This document shows, piece by piece, positions 1 to 12,845 of a DNA stretch of 64,000 bases; position 1 is the stretch's first letter, and every line of letters begins with the position of its first letter. The notes beneath the pieces were generated by a model. It was not told the origin of the DNA, searched no databases, and saw nothing but the letters and a program-made list of their open reading frames with translations. The DNA comes from Prostheceraeus crozeri (taxonomy: Eukaryota; Platyhelminthes; Polycladida; Euryleptidae). The position numbers were made by a program, and so were the translations under genes. The stretch spans positions 1 to 64,000 of the forward strand of contig CAJQUW010007813.1 of assembly GCA_907163375.1 (NCBI GenBank). The letters are read 5' to 3'.

Positions 1-436
1 CTCATCCCCGAAACCCTAACACTAGCCGATTGCATATTCAAACAGAAATTTAACTATTATTGGACTTGCACTTCCCATACCTTGCCCATTTGCCTGCTAC
101 CTTTCATACACTGAACACATTTCAGGTCATAAACTTCACATTTTATTCATACATATACAGTAAATTCACAACACTGACAGCTTCAAAAACAATGGTTTTC
201 ACATGAAAGATACAATTTGTTTAACTTTACAAAAAACGTATATATGTCATCATTATCAGAGGAATCATATGTGTTTATTCAAGTTACAATAAGCATGTCT
301 TAAGGCATAATGTTTCCACTACATATAGTCTCGGAGGAAAGGGCGGGTGATTCAATGTGCCTCATCCTCCCCTATAGGCTGCGCCTGTGAAGCCTGTCAG
401 ATGTTGTGCTAAGTTCTTCATAAATTATGCCATTCC

Positions 437-624
437 TCAGCAGTCCGCAATGAAATCATCCGGAAGCTCGCAAAATGTTCCTCTTAAATTGACAGCATCC
501 AATCGGCGAGAAAGTCGCGACAAATAAACTTCAGGTTGCATGCAGAGAATTGCATCGAAATTGAATTTGTCGATGTGGTGGACACGAAGGGAATTGCCTC
601 CGGTGGACAACAAACAACTACTCT
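437..624 (-). CDS. possible terminal coding exon of an unidentified gene
   Basis: On the - strand a pyrimidine-rich tract ending in CAG (plus positions 625-627) is followed by an open frame of about 62 codons that stops with TGA at 437-439. The peptide is ordinary soluble-protein composition, with a stretch SLRVHHIDKFNFDAILCMQP and an ending DDFIADC. I do not recognise the family. The acceptor is good and the base composition is less AT-rich than the surroundings, which is why I list it. No matching upstream exon or donor was identified, so it could equally be a chance frame or a transposon remnant. Confidence 0.25.
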
Positions 625-639
625 CTGAGGGACACAAGA

Positions 640-3600
640 AAAGAGGAAGCAACTTTTACTTTTATATGAAGAATTGAGGTATCGGAGAATTAGTGAGATG
701 AGTGAATTCGGAGAGGGAGATGCTAGAGACAGCAGACAAGAAATCGTGAAATGAAAACACATAAGCAGTCGACACTTTTCGGAAGCCATTAAGCTTATCG
801 CTTGCTAACGTTTTTAGAAGAAATACGACTGGCCTACGTTGCATTTCTTTATCATTATTGATGAGCAAAAGCATTGAGTTTGAATCGTTCAACTACTTCT
901 TCGGCGCACGACAGGAAATGAGATATTGCTGCGATAATTTTTGATAATTTTAGGAAGTTAACTCAGTGAGAATGTATATAGTTTCGTGCAATTTGTTTAT
1001 AGAGAATAAGGAAATTCATGAAACACTGTAGGCTACCTTATAGAAATATGATACGGTTGAAATCAAAAAGTTCGTGAAAAGAGTGGTCAACATTTAAATT
1101 TTGAGATCTTTTCTGAAATAATGTACATATATATCTGTAGATAATACAATAAACATAAAATAGCCCTTAATATATAGTCCTATTATTGCATATATTGAAA
1201 TAAAGAATTAATGCTCCGTGCATATTCTACCTTTATGGAAGATGTTAAGTAGTTTGGACGAGAATTGCAAAATTACGGTTACTGAGCGGCAAATGTTAGT
1301 TCATAGATGTAGATTAAAAATCAAGTAAGTATATCATTTACTATCCTAATGAAGGGTTAATTATGAGTACTTTTCATTGCAAACTAGTAATTGATGCCAG
1401 TGGTTGACTAGTTATTTATCCCTTCTTTTCTGATTGTAATTCTGAATCCTACATGTCAATTCATGAATTTATATTGCTTACACTTGACTAGACCTTTATA
1501 TTGCCACAACGGTATATCAGGAAATGAAAGTACAGATAATCGTCAAAGAGAATATAATGAAGCAAACATGTCATCAGCTACAAGTAAATTATTGAAAACA
1601 TCGTAGGTGTATCAATGTCTATGAAGCTGTTGTTTGTTATATGCAGGAACCTTAAAAGCAGCACATGAAGTTGACATCGTGATGAGGTAACAGAAAGAAC
1701 TCTTAAGAAAAGATAAAATTTACCAAATTGAGGACGCAGCGGAGTCACAAAAACACGGAATACGAAATGACACGCACATAACGCTACCAGTCCCTAAAAA
1801 GTGTACAACTTCTCAATGAGAAACTGTGGTGTGGAAGTAGATGTACATCATACATTTAATATAAATAATCCGTGAACAGACACCCCATTGGTCAAACTCC
1901 AAACGATTGATCTGACAAGAATGATGAATATAGCACCTATACTACTTATGAGAATTATATTCTCAGCTTCAGTCGACTGGTTATTGCTCTCTTGCAAGAG
2001 GTTCGCGATGAGGTCATAAGACACTGCAATGAATTTCGATTGGTTGTTGTATAGGTCATTCATCACACTGTACTTCATTGCTCACATCACATGCCGGGCA
2101 CAAAGTCTGTATGATTCTGATTCTTCTCCATTGAAAAACTGAAAAGAGATATAAAAAATATTCATTATAATTGCATCATCGTTTCAATATGATAAGCAAT
2201 TGTAAAACATAATCAAGGCGAGAATTACTTTGCATATGAAGTAAAGTGAGGGTGAACGATTTACTTCAGTTATGAGAATATCGAGAATGGTAACGCACTT
2301 CATTTAGTTTAGCTACTAAGAGCATCTTATGTCATCGGTATGAATGCCAATGATCTTGCGGAGTGACAATGGAATCTTCGAGACAGCCTATACGGAAAAC
2401 ATTTCATCTATTGATTGGCTTAGAACCTCGATTAAGCGGATCTTAATCGACGGTCGGACCTGACAGCTGGTCACGTAATTATAGACATTTTTCACATCAT
2501 ACTTACTATATTTAGTCCTTTGTTTTTCATACTGATTTGTCCTTTATGCACCTACTTCATCGGACTCGGACTCTTTGGATATTAGAATCTTAAATGAAAC
2601 ACATAAATTTGAATGATTATGGCAAATACTATGGAACATAGAGATTACTAATTATCCCGCGGCGCCACGACGTTTTTGCATGGAACGAGACCGATTATGA
2701 GTCTTTCACAGATATTCTACACATTATGATATATAAGAAACGCGCATTCGAGTTTAACGAGTTCTTGATAATTATTGGACTATATCAAGAAAAGGGATGC
2801 TGATTGAAAAAATTGAAGCTTTCGACCAAAATGTCAATTTGGTTGTGTTTGCACATCTATGCGAGATCGTATGAAGTCATGTGACATGCACCTTTATTAC
2901 AAAAAACTACACAGATTTGGATTCAGCAAGCATTTATGAAGGCTATACATAAAATTTTAATCAAAGTGATAGCTGAAACTGAAGCACCTAACCACATTCT
3001 TGCTGACATCGCACATAGAAGTTTGTTCTTAGCAGGATAGCACGCAATAGAAGACGATTATGAAGTATGCCTGAAAATTAAGTATCTCAAGTTTATTAGA
3101 TGTCGCATAGTCGGAGCAAACATACCAAACATACCACTGTCGTAGAAACCTTTCTTCAATTAACATGTTCACTTTCTTCTTGATCTTGTTTGTAAATCAG
3201 ATAAAATTCGGAAGGCGCGCATTTTCGTTGTAGTCATATGGTGTACAAAACATGCTGTGGATGTGAAAACCTCAATCTTCGGTATCGTTCAATGCAGAAG
3301 CTTGTCTTGGTGGCGGAACTATGAGCATATTTTCACATGGTTTCCATTAGTTTTTGTTGCAATCACAACGTGAGATTCTAAGTCGCACGGAGTATGCCAA
3401 TCTAAATTTGTATTCAGGGATTACTTGTGTCCAAAGCAATCACCTGTTTAAGATTGGACGGGAGGCTTCATGTCACTAGGACAAACTAACAATGAATTTT
3501 GTGACTATCTTAAAAAATTGTTCTGCTACAATTTTATGTCATGCATTGTATGTTTGAGCGCATCCGTCAACAATAAATCATATTTTATCTGCAATCGTTG

Positions 3601-4710
3601 TGTATAAAGCATATTTTGTTTTCATATAAGCACAAAGCATATTATGAAGTAGCAATAAACTGATTAAAACTATCACATAGATCATATTCAGATTTTAAGC
3701 ATGCTGAATATCCCAACAATGTCATTAATAATAAAGAATGACACACAAATGTTTTATGCTTTCCTTTCATTCAAAGTGCCCGGCACTAAAGTCAATCCAA
3801 TAATATGCATGCATAAAACTCAATTTGGGCTCGACCTCGATTGAAATCTATCGAGGTTTGCATCCACTGTTGATTAGTACATAATTTCCCAAAGGAGGAA
3901 TTCTTCTTCTGTGTACTTGTAATCTGTACGAAAGATACCTTTACAGAGATCCATTACAGATTCCTCTTATATTCAGAAAGTTATGTTGTATAAATTATAA
4001 TTAACATCGGAAAGCATTTTCAAAAAATCATTTTTATCGCTATATTCACTGTTATAAACTAGGGTGAGTTTGGAACAAATTCCAAATATCTTTGCACCAC
4101 ACCACGTTGCTACTTTCAAATATTTTCAGAACGATTCAATCGCTGTTGAATGTTATAATTATGGTGCAAAAGCTTACTATTACATGGCCGTTCGATGTTC
4201 TAGCACAAGATATTCCCATTATATCATCAAATTTTTGAATTATTATAAACTACATTACAAACACTCCTCTAAAAATTGCTAGCGTATGGCAACCCTCATC
4301 CGTGAACCTCATTAAATGGTGGAACTCTCAGTGTGGGATGCTTGAGAATTCCCTAAATTATGTTTTGAGTCTATTGCACTTCTTTAAAGCATGATTATTA
4401 ATATAGTAAAATGCACGTCCATAGTCACCCCACTGTATATAAGCAAAATCGGTGTGACTGTAGGCCGCCGACAGCGGATGTGCCGACCCATAAATGTGCC
4501 CATACCCATAGGCAACTAAAACCGCAGACCATCTACACCTTCTCAACATATATATATATACCTACTATATATACCGACAACAACATATATATTTCAACAT
4601 TTTAGGGCCTGTATGACTGAATATTGTTTTTGGTGTTCGGGAAAGACTTACACCCCACTGCAGAATGATTTTCCACCGGAAAACATTTAGAACACCCACG
4701 ATGCTAACTG
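640..4710. other. AT-rich non-coding stretch, no gene recognised
   Basis: No reading frame longer than about 76 codons and no recognisable protein. Two small hairpins lie in it: TCGATTAAG/CTTAATCGA at 2428-2450 and ACCTCGAT/ATCGAGGT at 3834-3857. Both begin with an AACCTCGAT-like word reminiscent of pogo/Tigger-type termini. The 1.4 kb between them shows no transposase that I can read, so I do not call an element. A TA-rich simple stretch lies near 4548-4590. Confidence 0.5.
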
Positions 4711-4863
4711 TGTCTTCTAAGAAGTCGCTGAAGTTAGCAGTAAGCTTTTGCAGTAGGATTATTTAAATAAAATTTGCTCAGCCCTCAGAAATTCTAGTAC
4801 GATGCACTGGAACTAAGAGTAGAATTTGCTCTCAACTTCATATTGTACCAATCAGTAACCGAA

Positions 4864-5465
4864 AGTAGCTATAGGGTATGACATCCACGCGCATCGCTTC
4901 GCTCGCACCCGGATGTTGGTCAAACCTTGCGAGATTTTCAATTTTTACCTAGTCTATAAATTTCACTAAATTTAGGTAGTCTCCTAAATTTAAAAAATTT
5001 TAGGTAGTGACAAATTTTCGAAAAAATCAAAAATTTTCAAAAATTTTCACGGTCGAACCCAATTTAGGTAGTCCAAAAAATATATCCACGTGCGTCGAAA
5101 AATTTAGGCAGACGATAAAATATCACGGTGGTCGAAAAATATCGAAAATTTAAGTTGTCTCAAAATATCACGTAGTCCAAAAATTTAGGTAGTCTAAGAA
5201 TTTCACCAGTCTGAGTCTCAATATACAAGAAGATTGTATTCACAAATATCTATTAAAAAAAGTGGATGAAACAAAAAGTGGCAAGAAAACTTCGAGAATA
5301 TATCCTACCGTTATCACAATTAAAAATATATGAATTGAATAAAGAAAAACACAAAAAGATAGAGTACGTTATATGAAACATAAGGAATCTCAATTATTAT
5401 TAAGATCTCAGAGCATTATGATAAACTAAGAAAGAGATGGTCTAAAGTTAAGAATGTAACACAAG
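4864..5465. repeat. left terminal inverted repeat of the Polinton-like element
   Basis: This is the reverse complement of 10425-10919 with numerous small insertions relative to that copy. Near the tip it holds a hairpin-like GCATCGCTTCGCTCGCAC segment, followed by several short repeats of the type TTTAGGTAGTC and TATCACG.GGTCGAAAA. Confidence 0.6.
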
Positions 5466-5534
5466 CTCTTTCAATTCTGTTGTTGCTACTAGACTGCTTT
5501 GCACAACTGATGAACTCTCCCAATTGTAGGGAAC

Positions 5535-5640
5535 AGCTGCTTACCGCGCATTCACGATAAACAAGTGCAGTTGCTTCTCGCATTCATGAAACAATGCAGG
5601 TTGCTTCTCGCATTCATGAAACATTGCATTTCAGAACAAG
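5535..5640. repeat. 30-bp tandem repeat, about three units
   Basis: Two adjacent units starting GTTGCTTCTCGCATTCATGA (5570 and 5600) are nearly identical. A more diverged unit precedes them from about 5535. The array sits inside the Polinton-like element, just internal to its left TIR. Confidence 0.6.
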
Positions 5641-6583
5641 GCAGCTGCTACCCGCACTTAAAGATTAAAAAGACGGAATATACCTCTGCAGATGTAGGAA
5701 GTAAGACTTCATTTTACAATTTCACACATTAATCATAATCTAGTGACTGTTTTCTTTCTTCATTGAACAAATGCCCCCCAAAACGTACTGCCGCGAAGCT
5801 TTTTCGTTCTTACATGGCACGACCTTTACTAAACTTAATTAAAGAAGAGCACAAGGAAACTGCGAAGAAATATTTTGAAGAGTGGAAGGTGTGAAAGGAA
5901 ATTGCCAATCGAGAAAGACAGAAACAAAAATATGGACTCTCAAAAACACACTCCGTGGAGGATATTACAGTAAAAATAGTAACAGTTATCTCACCACTAC
6001 CCCTACAAATTCCTCAGTGACATCAATGTTTACGAAAGAACATTTCACTACACCCATCGAGGATTAGTTCGCTATTAATGATTTCAAAACTAATTGCAAG
6101 TGATAAAGTACACCGATGGGTCGTTGCTGAGGAAGTGCTCTGGGCCCCCCCCCTATCAAGGTTATGGGTTTAAAATTCTGGAATTGACCACCCTGTGACA
6201 ATAGAAAAAGAGATTTGTGGCAAACTTGGAACTATGTCAGAATTTTCCTATAACGTAAGTTATTGTAGTCATTTCTTGATGAACTTTAAATCGGATCTAA
6301 TTCTACCACACGTCCAAGTTTATTTTTAAATCCCCGTCTCATACAATGCCCATTAGTTTTTGTTAGAAAAACATTTTAAAGAAATCAAAATTTATATAGA
6401 AAAATTAAATCAAGCGACAACTATAGAAGAAATGAGGTCTTGGTTCCCAAGCGATGTACATTAACTGTGTTGGTTTCAATTTTTAAGCCTCTATGTACAA
6501 TGTACACGCACATTATTTATGAAGACTTTTTTGTATAGTCGTATCGCATTTTTCCAGAATATTTTGAGAAATGCTTCCTAAAT

Positions 6584-6925
6584 TTAAATTTTCTTCTCCC
6601 TCCCTGTTCTCGAGTCTACTGCCAGTAGACTCAAATTGTACAATTGTGTGATTAAGATTGATTGTTGTTTAATTCCGCTATGTATTAATATATTTGATGC
6701 AAAATACACTGCCGCTGTCCTTTTATTTTTCTGTACAAGAGTCTCTCCCGACTCCCAATTATTGCAGTTATTAGAATTTCTTTCCTTTAAAAATGAATGG
6801 TGAAAATCTGACATGAGATATCTCCCAGAACTTTTGGTTTGACACGAGAGTTCTTTAAAATTATATGGGAAGCAAACAACTACGAATTTCCCTCGCCACG
6901 CTAATAGAAAAATTCTGCTAATCAA
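6584..6925 (-). pseudogene. decayed reading frame in the Polinton-like element
   Basis: An open frame of 113 codons on the - strand, the longest in the element. No motif is recognisable. It lies on the same strand as the other relics in the element (7485-7739, 7990-8575, 9480-10080), which suggests a decayed block of genes read leftwards. It could also be a chance frame in AT-rich DNA. Confidence 0.25.
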
Positions 6926-7484
6926 CTTGGGAATAAAAAATTTTCACGTATTGATGACGGATGAAATTACGTTTGCTAAAAAGATAAGCCAACTGTAATA
7001 ATTTCGTAACAAATCTTCACACATCAGATCAAAAAGCGAGTAGTACCATTCGGTCAGCGGGTCACAAGAAATAAAAACGGTTCTAATTTTATTTTGATCG
7101 CCCGGAGGCCTGAAGGAACTATTGGTTCGGAATTCATTACAGACTTCCCCCTACAAATGAAAGTAGAAAAGAAATACTGGGAAATGGAACATACAATACA
7201 TTTCAAATTCAAAAACTCCTTACCCACAGGAAATTCAACTTAGTTTGCAGTCAGTTATGTCCTTTCACATGCTACGTTTTATACAAATTGAACAAGGTGC
7301 TTTCCCCATTTCGCTGATATTATGTTAGTAATTAAATCTAGGAAATTTCAATTCCCGAACACGTAAGTTCCAATGGCTAAAGGTCAGTTATTTGTAATTA
7401 ATTCTTCATAAAATCTGCCTCACTGATCGTTTCCTCTATTATCTAGATCTTTTAATTTCATAAGTAATCGCCGAGAAGTTTTAT

Positions 7485-7739
7485 TTATTTTGCAAACTTC
7501 AAATATTTCTTTAGTCCAATAACCAACAATATATCATCAAAAATTACACAATGTTTCATTGTTTTATCTAGTTTCACTGGGATATTGCATATTACCACTA
7601 TCATCTTATTAACATTGTATCCTTTATATGCTCCTATTTTTATTGGATTCTCATCTAACTCATTATCTTTTGCCCTTCGCTTCTTCACACCACGATCTTT
7701 AATTTCTTCTTCATTCCTTCGGATTATTTCCAAATCCAT
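7485..7739 (-). pseudogene. decayed reading frame in the Polinton-like element
   Basis: An 84-codon frame with a highly charged N-terminus (EIIRRNEEEIKDRGVKKRRA) and a hydrophobic middle. The family is not recognised. It is collinear with the other - strand relics of this element. Confidence 0.3.
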
Positions 7740-7989
7740 ATTTTAAAAATTTGATTGACGGGTTGTTTCTGTTGTTGTATAAATTATAAGATTGTTACTA
7801 TAATCCAAAAAAATTTGGCCAAGTCGTTAAAATTTTAAATAATAAATCCCCATGTTTTTCCACATCCTGATCTTCCACAACATAACTGACAAACTTTATT
7901 AGCTATAAATTTGGATGATGATTAAATTTAAGTCTTTTTTATTTATTGGGGGTACTTCACTCATTTTTAATAATTTCTTATATTTTTAA

Positions 7990-8575
7990 GGTTGAGAAAA
8001 TTAAACTTCTTTAACCAAAAGATCTATCATAATCTCTTCACCTTCAAAATTTATTTCTTGTCCTTTCTCATCCACGCCGATTCTAAGTGTTAATGTTTGT
8101 TAATAGTTTTTCTTGTAATAGGGCAAATCTTCCATTAACTACTTTGTGGAAATACATTTTAATCCTATAACCAATGGGTACAATAAAAAAGCTGGAAAAA
8201 ACTTGAATATTAAATTTGACAATTTACCATTTATATATCCTCCACCTTCAATAATCGTCCCCCACAATGTACAAATCAATGAATATATTTCAGATTATTT
8301 TTGGAAATTCTTCTCACCTTAAATGATAACCTTGACCTATAGTTTTGTTTTATTAAATCCTAGTAGTTTTTGACAATGATCTATCATGATTAAAATCAAC
8401 TTGATCTGATTTTCGTCTAAAGTAAGAGAAAATTTATTTAACTGCCGGTTCAACTGCAAAATGTAGTTGTTTCTTATCTTTAAATCGCGGTAATACCTAA
8501 ATGGGCTGCCCTTAATTTCATTTGATGATCCTGATTCAACTTCGGTAAGAACCCAGGAAGAAAAGTTGTTAGTAT
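7990..8575 (-). pseudogene. decayed protein relic, possibly a virion-type gene of the Polinton-like element
   Basis: Read on the - strand, a frame broken by a few stops retains long sensible stretches: NEIKGSPFRYYRDLKIRNN early, FKFFPAFLLYPLVIGLK later, and a C-terminal TLTLRIGVDEKGQEINFEGE. That last pattern (an aliphatic strand, a polar turn, then a DxxG-like strand) resembles C-termini of uncharacterised proteins I associate with invertebrate Polinton-type elements. That assignment is from memory of pattern only. A separate short frame beginning MSEVPPINKKDL starts near 7966. Confidence 0.3.
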
Positions 8576-9479
8576 CTTTCCATGTTTACACCCCTTTATC
8601 AGTATGAACATCTAAATTGACTCATTTCCACATTCTTTGGTAACGTTTTGAATAGTGTTAAATGTGAGAGAAACTAGTCAATGCAATTTGATAATTTTTA
8701 TTTTTGTTCCAAATGTAGAAGAATGGGTTCCTAAATTACAAGTGGTGTGATGAAGTAGTTGTTATAATTTTTTAAAGTCGTAGTAAATTTTGATCCGAAC
8801 CCAAAATCTCTGTTAGATTTTCTAATGATTATCTAATTTTGTCTTAAATCTGCTGAACACATTTTTTAGTTAAAATTTTAAATAAATATTCTTTACGAAA
8901 TATCTTTTTTATAAAAAAATTAAAAACAACAACGACATATTTCAGCTATACTCTTTATAATCCTCTTCATTTAGAATCTTCTTTTCTCAACTGTCTTTTC
9001 AATATAGCATGAATCCCCTTCCATTGAAAACTAGAATTTTGTCACTCTTCTTTTTATTGTAGATATTAAAATATTTAATCTATTTAGTAACCCATTCTTG
9101 TGGCCTTTCATCTGGTAAGAATACACAGTTGATTTCCACGTGTTTTAAAACCTTTTCCTTACTTCAACAACCCGTTTGATAATAAATTTTCTAATTGTTT
9201 GATAACGTCTAAGAGATTTTAACTGCACCAACTCTATCTAACATCTGCTTTATATTTTATGAGATCTTTCTACAAGCATAATTTTTTAAATCTGTCCTCT
9301 TAAAAGATCAACAAAAATTTCTATCCCCCTAAACTAAAAGGAGATTTATCTGGTGAAAAAATTAAACCTCGAAAAGGTTGTTGGAAATATTTCTTTTTGT
9401 CCGAGATAAAATCTAGGTATTTTTTTCCCCAATTCCTATAAATGAAATAGAATGTTCACTAATATGCCCATTAAGTATT

Positions 9480-10080
9480 TGGTTACACTTTCTTATTTAA
9501 TGTTTTGATTCTAAGTAGATCCATAGTCATCTAATATAGGTTCTTGTGTTCTGGATCAGTTATACGCTTTCCAATTTGTTTTTTTTCATTATTTGTAAGT
9601 TCTGTTTCAAGAGTTTTAAATGGTTCATAGTTTTTCAAAATCAGTTTTTTACTTGTTCGGTTTGCTGCATTTTTTTCAAAAATATCAGATTGAATACCAA
9701 GCTTTCCAATCATTCTATGGCCTGAGCCTAAATGTATTTTTCTTCTCTTCATAATATTTTTTTGCTTCATTTATTCATTTTTCTAATTGTTGGATTCTTT
9801 TTTGATTATCAGCTTTAAATTTTATCCATTTTTTAAATATAACTATTTGAATTTTGTGGTAACATTGGGAATACATTTTTAATTGCCTTGGCGTCTGACA
9901 TCTTTTCGTTTTAAGTTTTGTTTAATAAAGTTTTGTGGCAAAGTTTCGGCTTAAGTTTTTTCGTTCTTCTAAAAAACTTCTGTCAGTTTCCTCAATAGAA
10001 GTTTTACCAATCCACTACACAATTTTTGCCATCCTGTTTATTCTTGTCATCAACTTTTTCATGACTGTAAATTGAAATGA
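9480..10080 (-). pseudogene. decayed charged/coiled-coil reading frame in the Polinton-like element
   Basis: A frame with three or four stops runs leftwards from about 10080. It includes IEETDRSFLEERKNLSRN and then an open 79-codon segment (9531-9770) with GSGHRMIGKLGIQ and ELTNNEKKQIGKRI. It is rich in Lys, Glu and Asn and probably helical. No family is recognised. Confidence 0.3.
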
Positions 10081-10424
10081 TATTTGATTTACTTCATTAG
10101 CTATTTGATCAAATTGTTTCAATCTCATCTAACGTAATAATATTATCATCTCACATTACTCTTTGAAAGTAGTGATGTAATTCTGTCATACGGACTTCTA
10201 TAATATGTAAATGTTTAGTTTTTAATGATTTTCGTTTCTTAGTTTATTAAAGATTTATCTAACATTTGTAATCAAACGAAGTTGTAAAAATAACCCGTAC
10301 TGTTAAAGCTTAGACCTGTAGCAACTACTGGAATTGCTAAACACCGAAACTACCTGAAGATATAAACAATGTGTTAAAGCACCTAAACTTATTGTTAAAA
10401 ATATTCCAATACCTTTGTGTTACA

Positions 10425-10919
10425 ATTTCTTAACTTTAGACCATCTTTCTTAATTCTATCATAATGCTCTAATCCTAATATCTTTCATATAACGTACTCT
10501 ATCTTTGTGTTTTTCTTTATTCAATTCATATATTTTTAATTGTGATAACGAAGGATATATTCTCGAAGTTTCTTCCACTTTTGTTTCATCCACTTTTTTA
10601 ATAGATATTTTGAATACAATCGTCTTGTATATTGAGACTACGTGAAATTCTTAGACTACCTAAATTTTTGGACTACGTGATATTTTGAGACACTTAAATT
10701 TTCGATATTTTTTCGACCACGTGATATTTTTCGTCTGCCTAAATTTTCGACCACGTGATATTTTTTGGACTACCTAAATTTTTCGACCGTGAAATTTTTG
10801 AAATTTGGAGACTACCTAAATTTTTGAAATTTATAGACTAGGTAAATTTTTGAAATCTCGCAAGGTGTGACATCCGGTGCGAGCGAAGCGATGCGCCGGA
10901 TGTCATACCCTATACTACT
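10425..10919. repeat. right terminal inverted repeat of the Polinton-like element
   Basis: This is the reverse complement of 4864-5465 and ends CCCTATACTACT directly before the second ACCGAA. It has fewer insertions than the left copy and repeats CTACCTAAATTTTT several times. Confidence 0.6.
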
Positions 10920-12845
10920 ACCGAAAAGCTCCTAAAAATCAATTCAAAGATGTGGATCTACTGCTAACTTCAGAATCAACCACATCACAGCAGCTAGACC
11001 TAAACCACAGACAGCTCCACACACCCATAAACAAGCCTCAGAGACTTTGCTTCAGGCACTTTCGGCAGTAGCAGTAGTCTCTCCTTCCCGTCAAATCTAT
11101 CTATTTCATCCCTTCAATTATGGGTGTATTAATTATATTAAACCTACTGCTGGTCACTGGAGGATCCAAAATACTTTGCTCAAGTAAACCAATGCTCCGT
11201 TCGCATCAAACCGTATCTGGTTGACTTTTGCTCAGCCATTTTTGGTTGCAGCAGTAGACTTATTACATTAGTAATCCACTATTTCATCTCAAAGTAGATG
11301 CATACAAAAATTCAAACTTGTCTAGATGGAAATTTTCCGTCATCTAACTCTTTCGCTGATAGAGCAATACACATACATACTAAATATAACAAAAAAAGTA
11401 TAGAAAAGTAGAAAAACAAGTGTACTCGCTTACGTTCATTGCATGCACTAAAATTTGCTCCCAAACGTGCATTTGAAATGAGCTACCTTTTTTATTTCAC
11501 TTGATAGTATAGACCTATGTATATTAGTATAATTATGAAGTTCTGAAGCTCCCATTCCAATAATTTTGTATTTCAATGATGGCGATCTGAACGTTGACCA
11601 CAATTACTCATAATATATCCCAAATGCCAGAAATGTTTCTTAATGGTGCCCACCTACAAAATTTGGTAAATATCATTGGCCTTTTGTTTTATGCTGATGC
11701 ACAGTGCTGATCATTGTGCAAAGTTAAAAATACTAAATTTCAATAAGCTCCTAAAGTCAGATTTCATTGATCAGACTTACAAAGTTACAACGTTACAACA
11801 TGGCTTCAGACTTTTAAATACACTATATTGTCTTCTATGCTTCATCAACTTCTACCAGCATAATTGCAGGGCACCTTCTATGACAAATTTCTGACGAGGA
11901 GAAACGCCCATATGTGTTATTCTACCCCCCACTTCACGTTGAGCTACAGTCTTAACACAGTCAGAACCCACAATGACTTGCAATCACTTTTCCATTAGTT
12001 GGTTCATTTGGTCATTTGTCATTTTGGTTGTAGCTTTAATTATCTGAAATACACCCATAAAATTGAGATGAAATAGTGGATTACTATGTCTGCTCCCTAA
12101 GTCTACTGCTGCAACCAAAAATGGATGGAGCAAATCGTCAAGCACAGACACGGTTTGATGACGAACGGAGCATTGGTTTACTTGAGCAAAGTCATTTTGG
12201 ATCCTCATTGACCAGGCAGTAGGTTTAATATATTTAATACACCAACCAAAATTGAGAATAGTATATTAGAGGTAGTAATTAAGTCCTAACTGCTGCAACC
12301 AAAAAATGGCTGAGCAAAGTCAACCAGACACGGTTTGCATGAGCCGAACGGAGCATTGGTTTAGTTGCTAACAAAAATGTATATGGCTTCTCAGTTGACC
12401 AGCATAGTTTTTAATATTTGAATACAACCACCCCCATAATTGTAGTTGAAATAGTGGATTTGACGGGAAGCCCCCCCCCCCCCCTAAGGCCCATTCCAAG
12501 ATCTACTGCTACTGAGCCGAAAGTGCCTGAGCAAATTTTCTGACCCGGCTTATTTTCTGCGGTGTTGTTCCGGAGCTGTCTGTGGTTTACGCGTCTAGCC
12601 TGGACCTGTGTGGGTTTTGATGACTGAAAGGTTAGCCAGTACGATCCACATCTTTGAATTTGATTTTTCGGAGCTTTTCGGTTTACTGACTTGGTACCAT
12701 AATGAAGTTGTGAGCAATAGCTTCTACTCTTAGTTCCATGCATCGTACTAGAATTTGAGGGCTGAGCAAATTTTATTTAAATATCCTAAACTGGCCAAAA
12801 GCTACTGCACATCCTTACAGCGACCTTCTTCCTAAGCTAATAATT

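Larger units (their letters stand above)
4864..10919. mobile_element. Polinton/Maverick-like element, short and decayed
   Basis: The element starts AGTAGCTATAGGG and ends CCCTATACTACT, flanked by a perfect 6-bp repeat ACCGAA (4858-4863 and 10920-10925). Its ends are inverted repeats of about 600 bp (4864-5465) and 495 bp (10425-10919). They share words such as TTTAGGTAGTC, GATAGAGTACGTTATATGAA and ATTTAGGCAGACGA. Long TIRs, 5'-AG termini and a 6-bp target duplication are the Polinton hallmarks. At 6056 bp it is far below the usual 15-20 kb, and I could not read a type B DNA polymerase or integrase. Decayed coding relics are on the - strand. A related arm at 12671-12690 preserves the unoccupied target with a single ACCGAA. 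Confidence 0.55.
4711..12845. mobile_element. foldback element with long inverted arms, left arm split by a Polinton-like insertion
   Basis: The left arm is 4711-4857 joined to 10920-11295. The right arm is about 12058-12845 and is its diverged reverse complement. Shared blocks include the run TTTAAATAAAATTTGCTCAG, the word AACTAAGAGTAGAA, CCACAGACAGCTCC, and an innermost block ending in CTATTTCATCTCAA. The loop is about 11296-12057. The right arm holds two tandem versions of a ~150-bp block (about 12112-12260 and 12295-12440); the left arm has one. No protein is encoded. A C-run of 14 lies at 12471-12484. Boundaries are approximate and no target duplication was established. Confidence 0.55.

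Noticed and set aside
2425-3860. AACCTCGAT-type words at both ends of a 1.4-kb segment, as in pogo/Tigger elements
   Set aside because: The matching termini are only about 8-10 bp, no TA duplication is clear and no transposase can be read between them.
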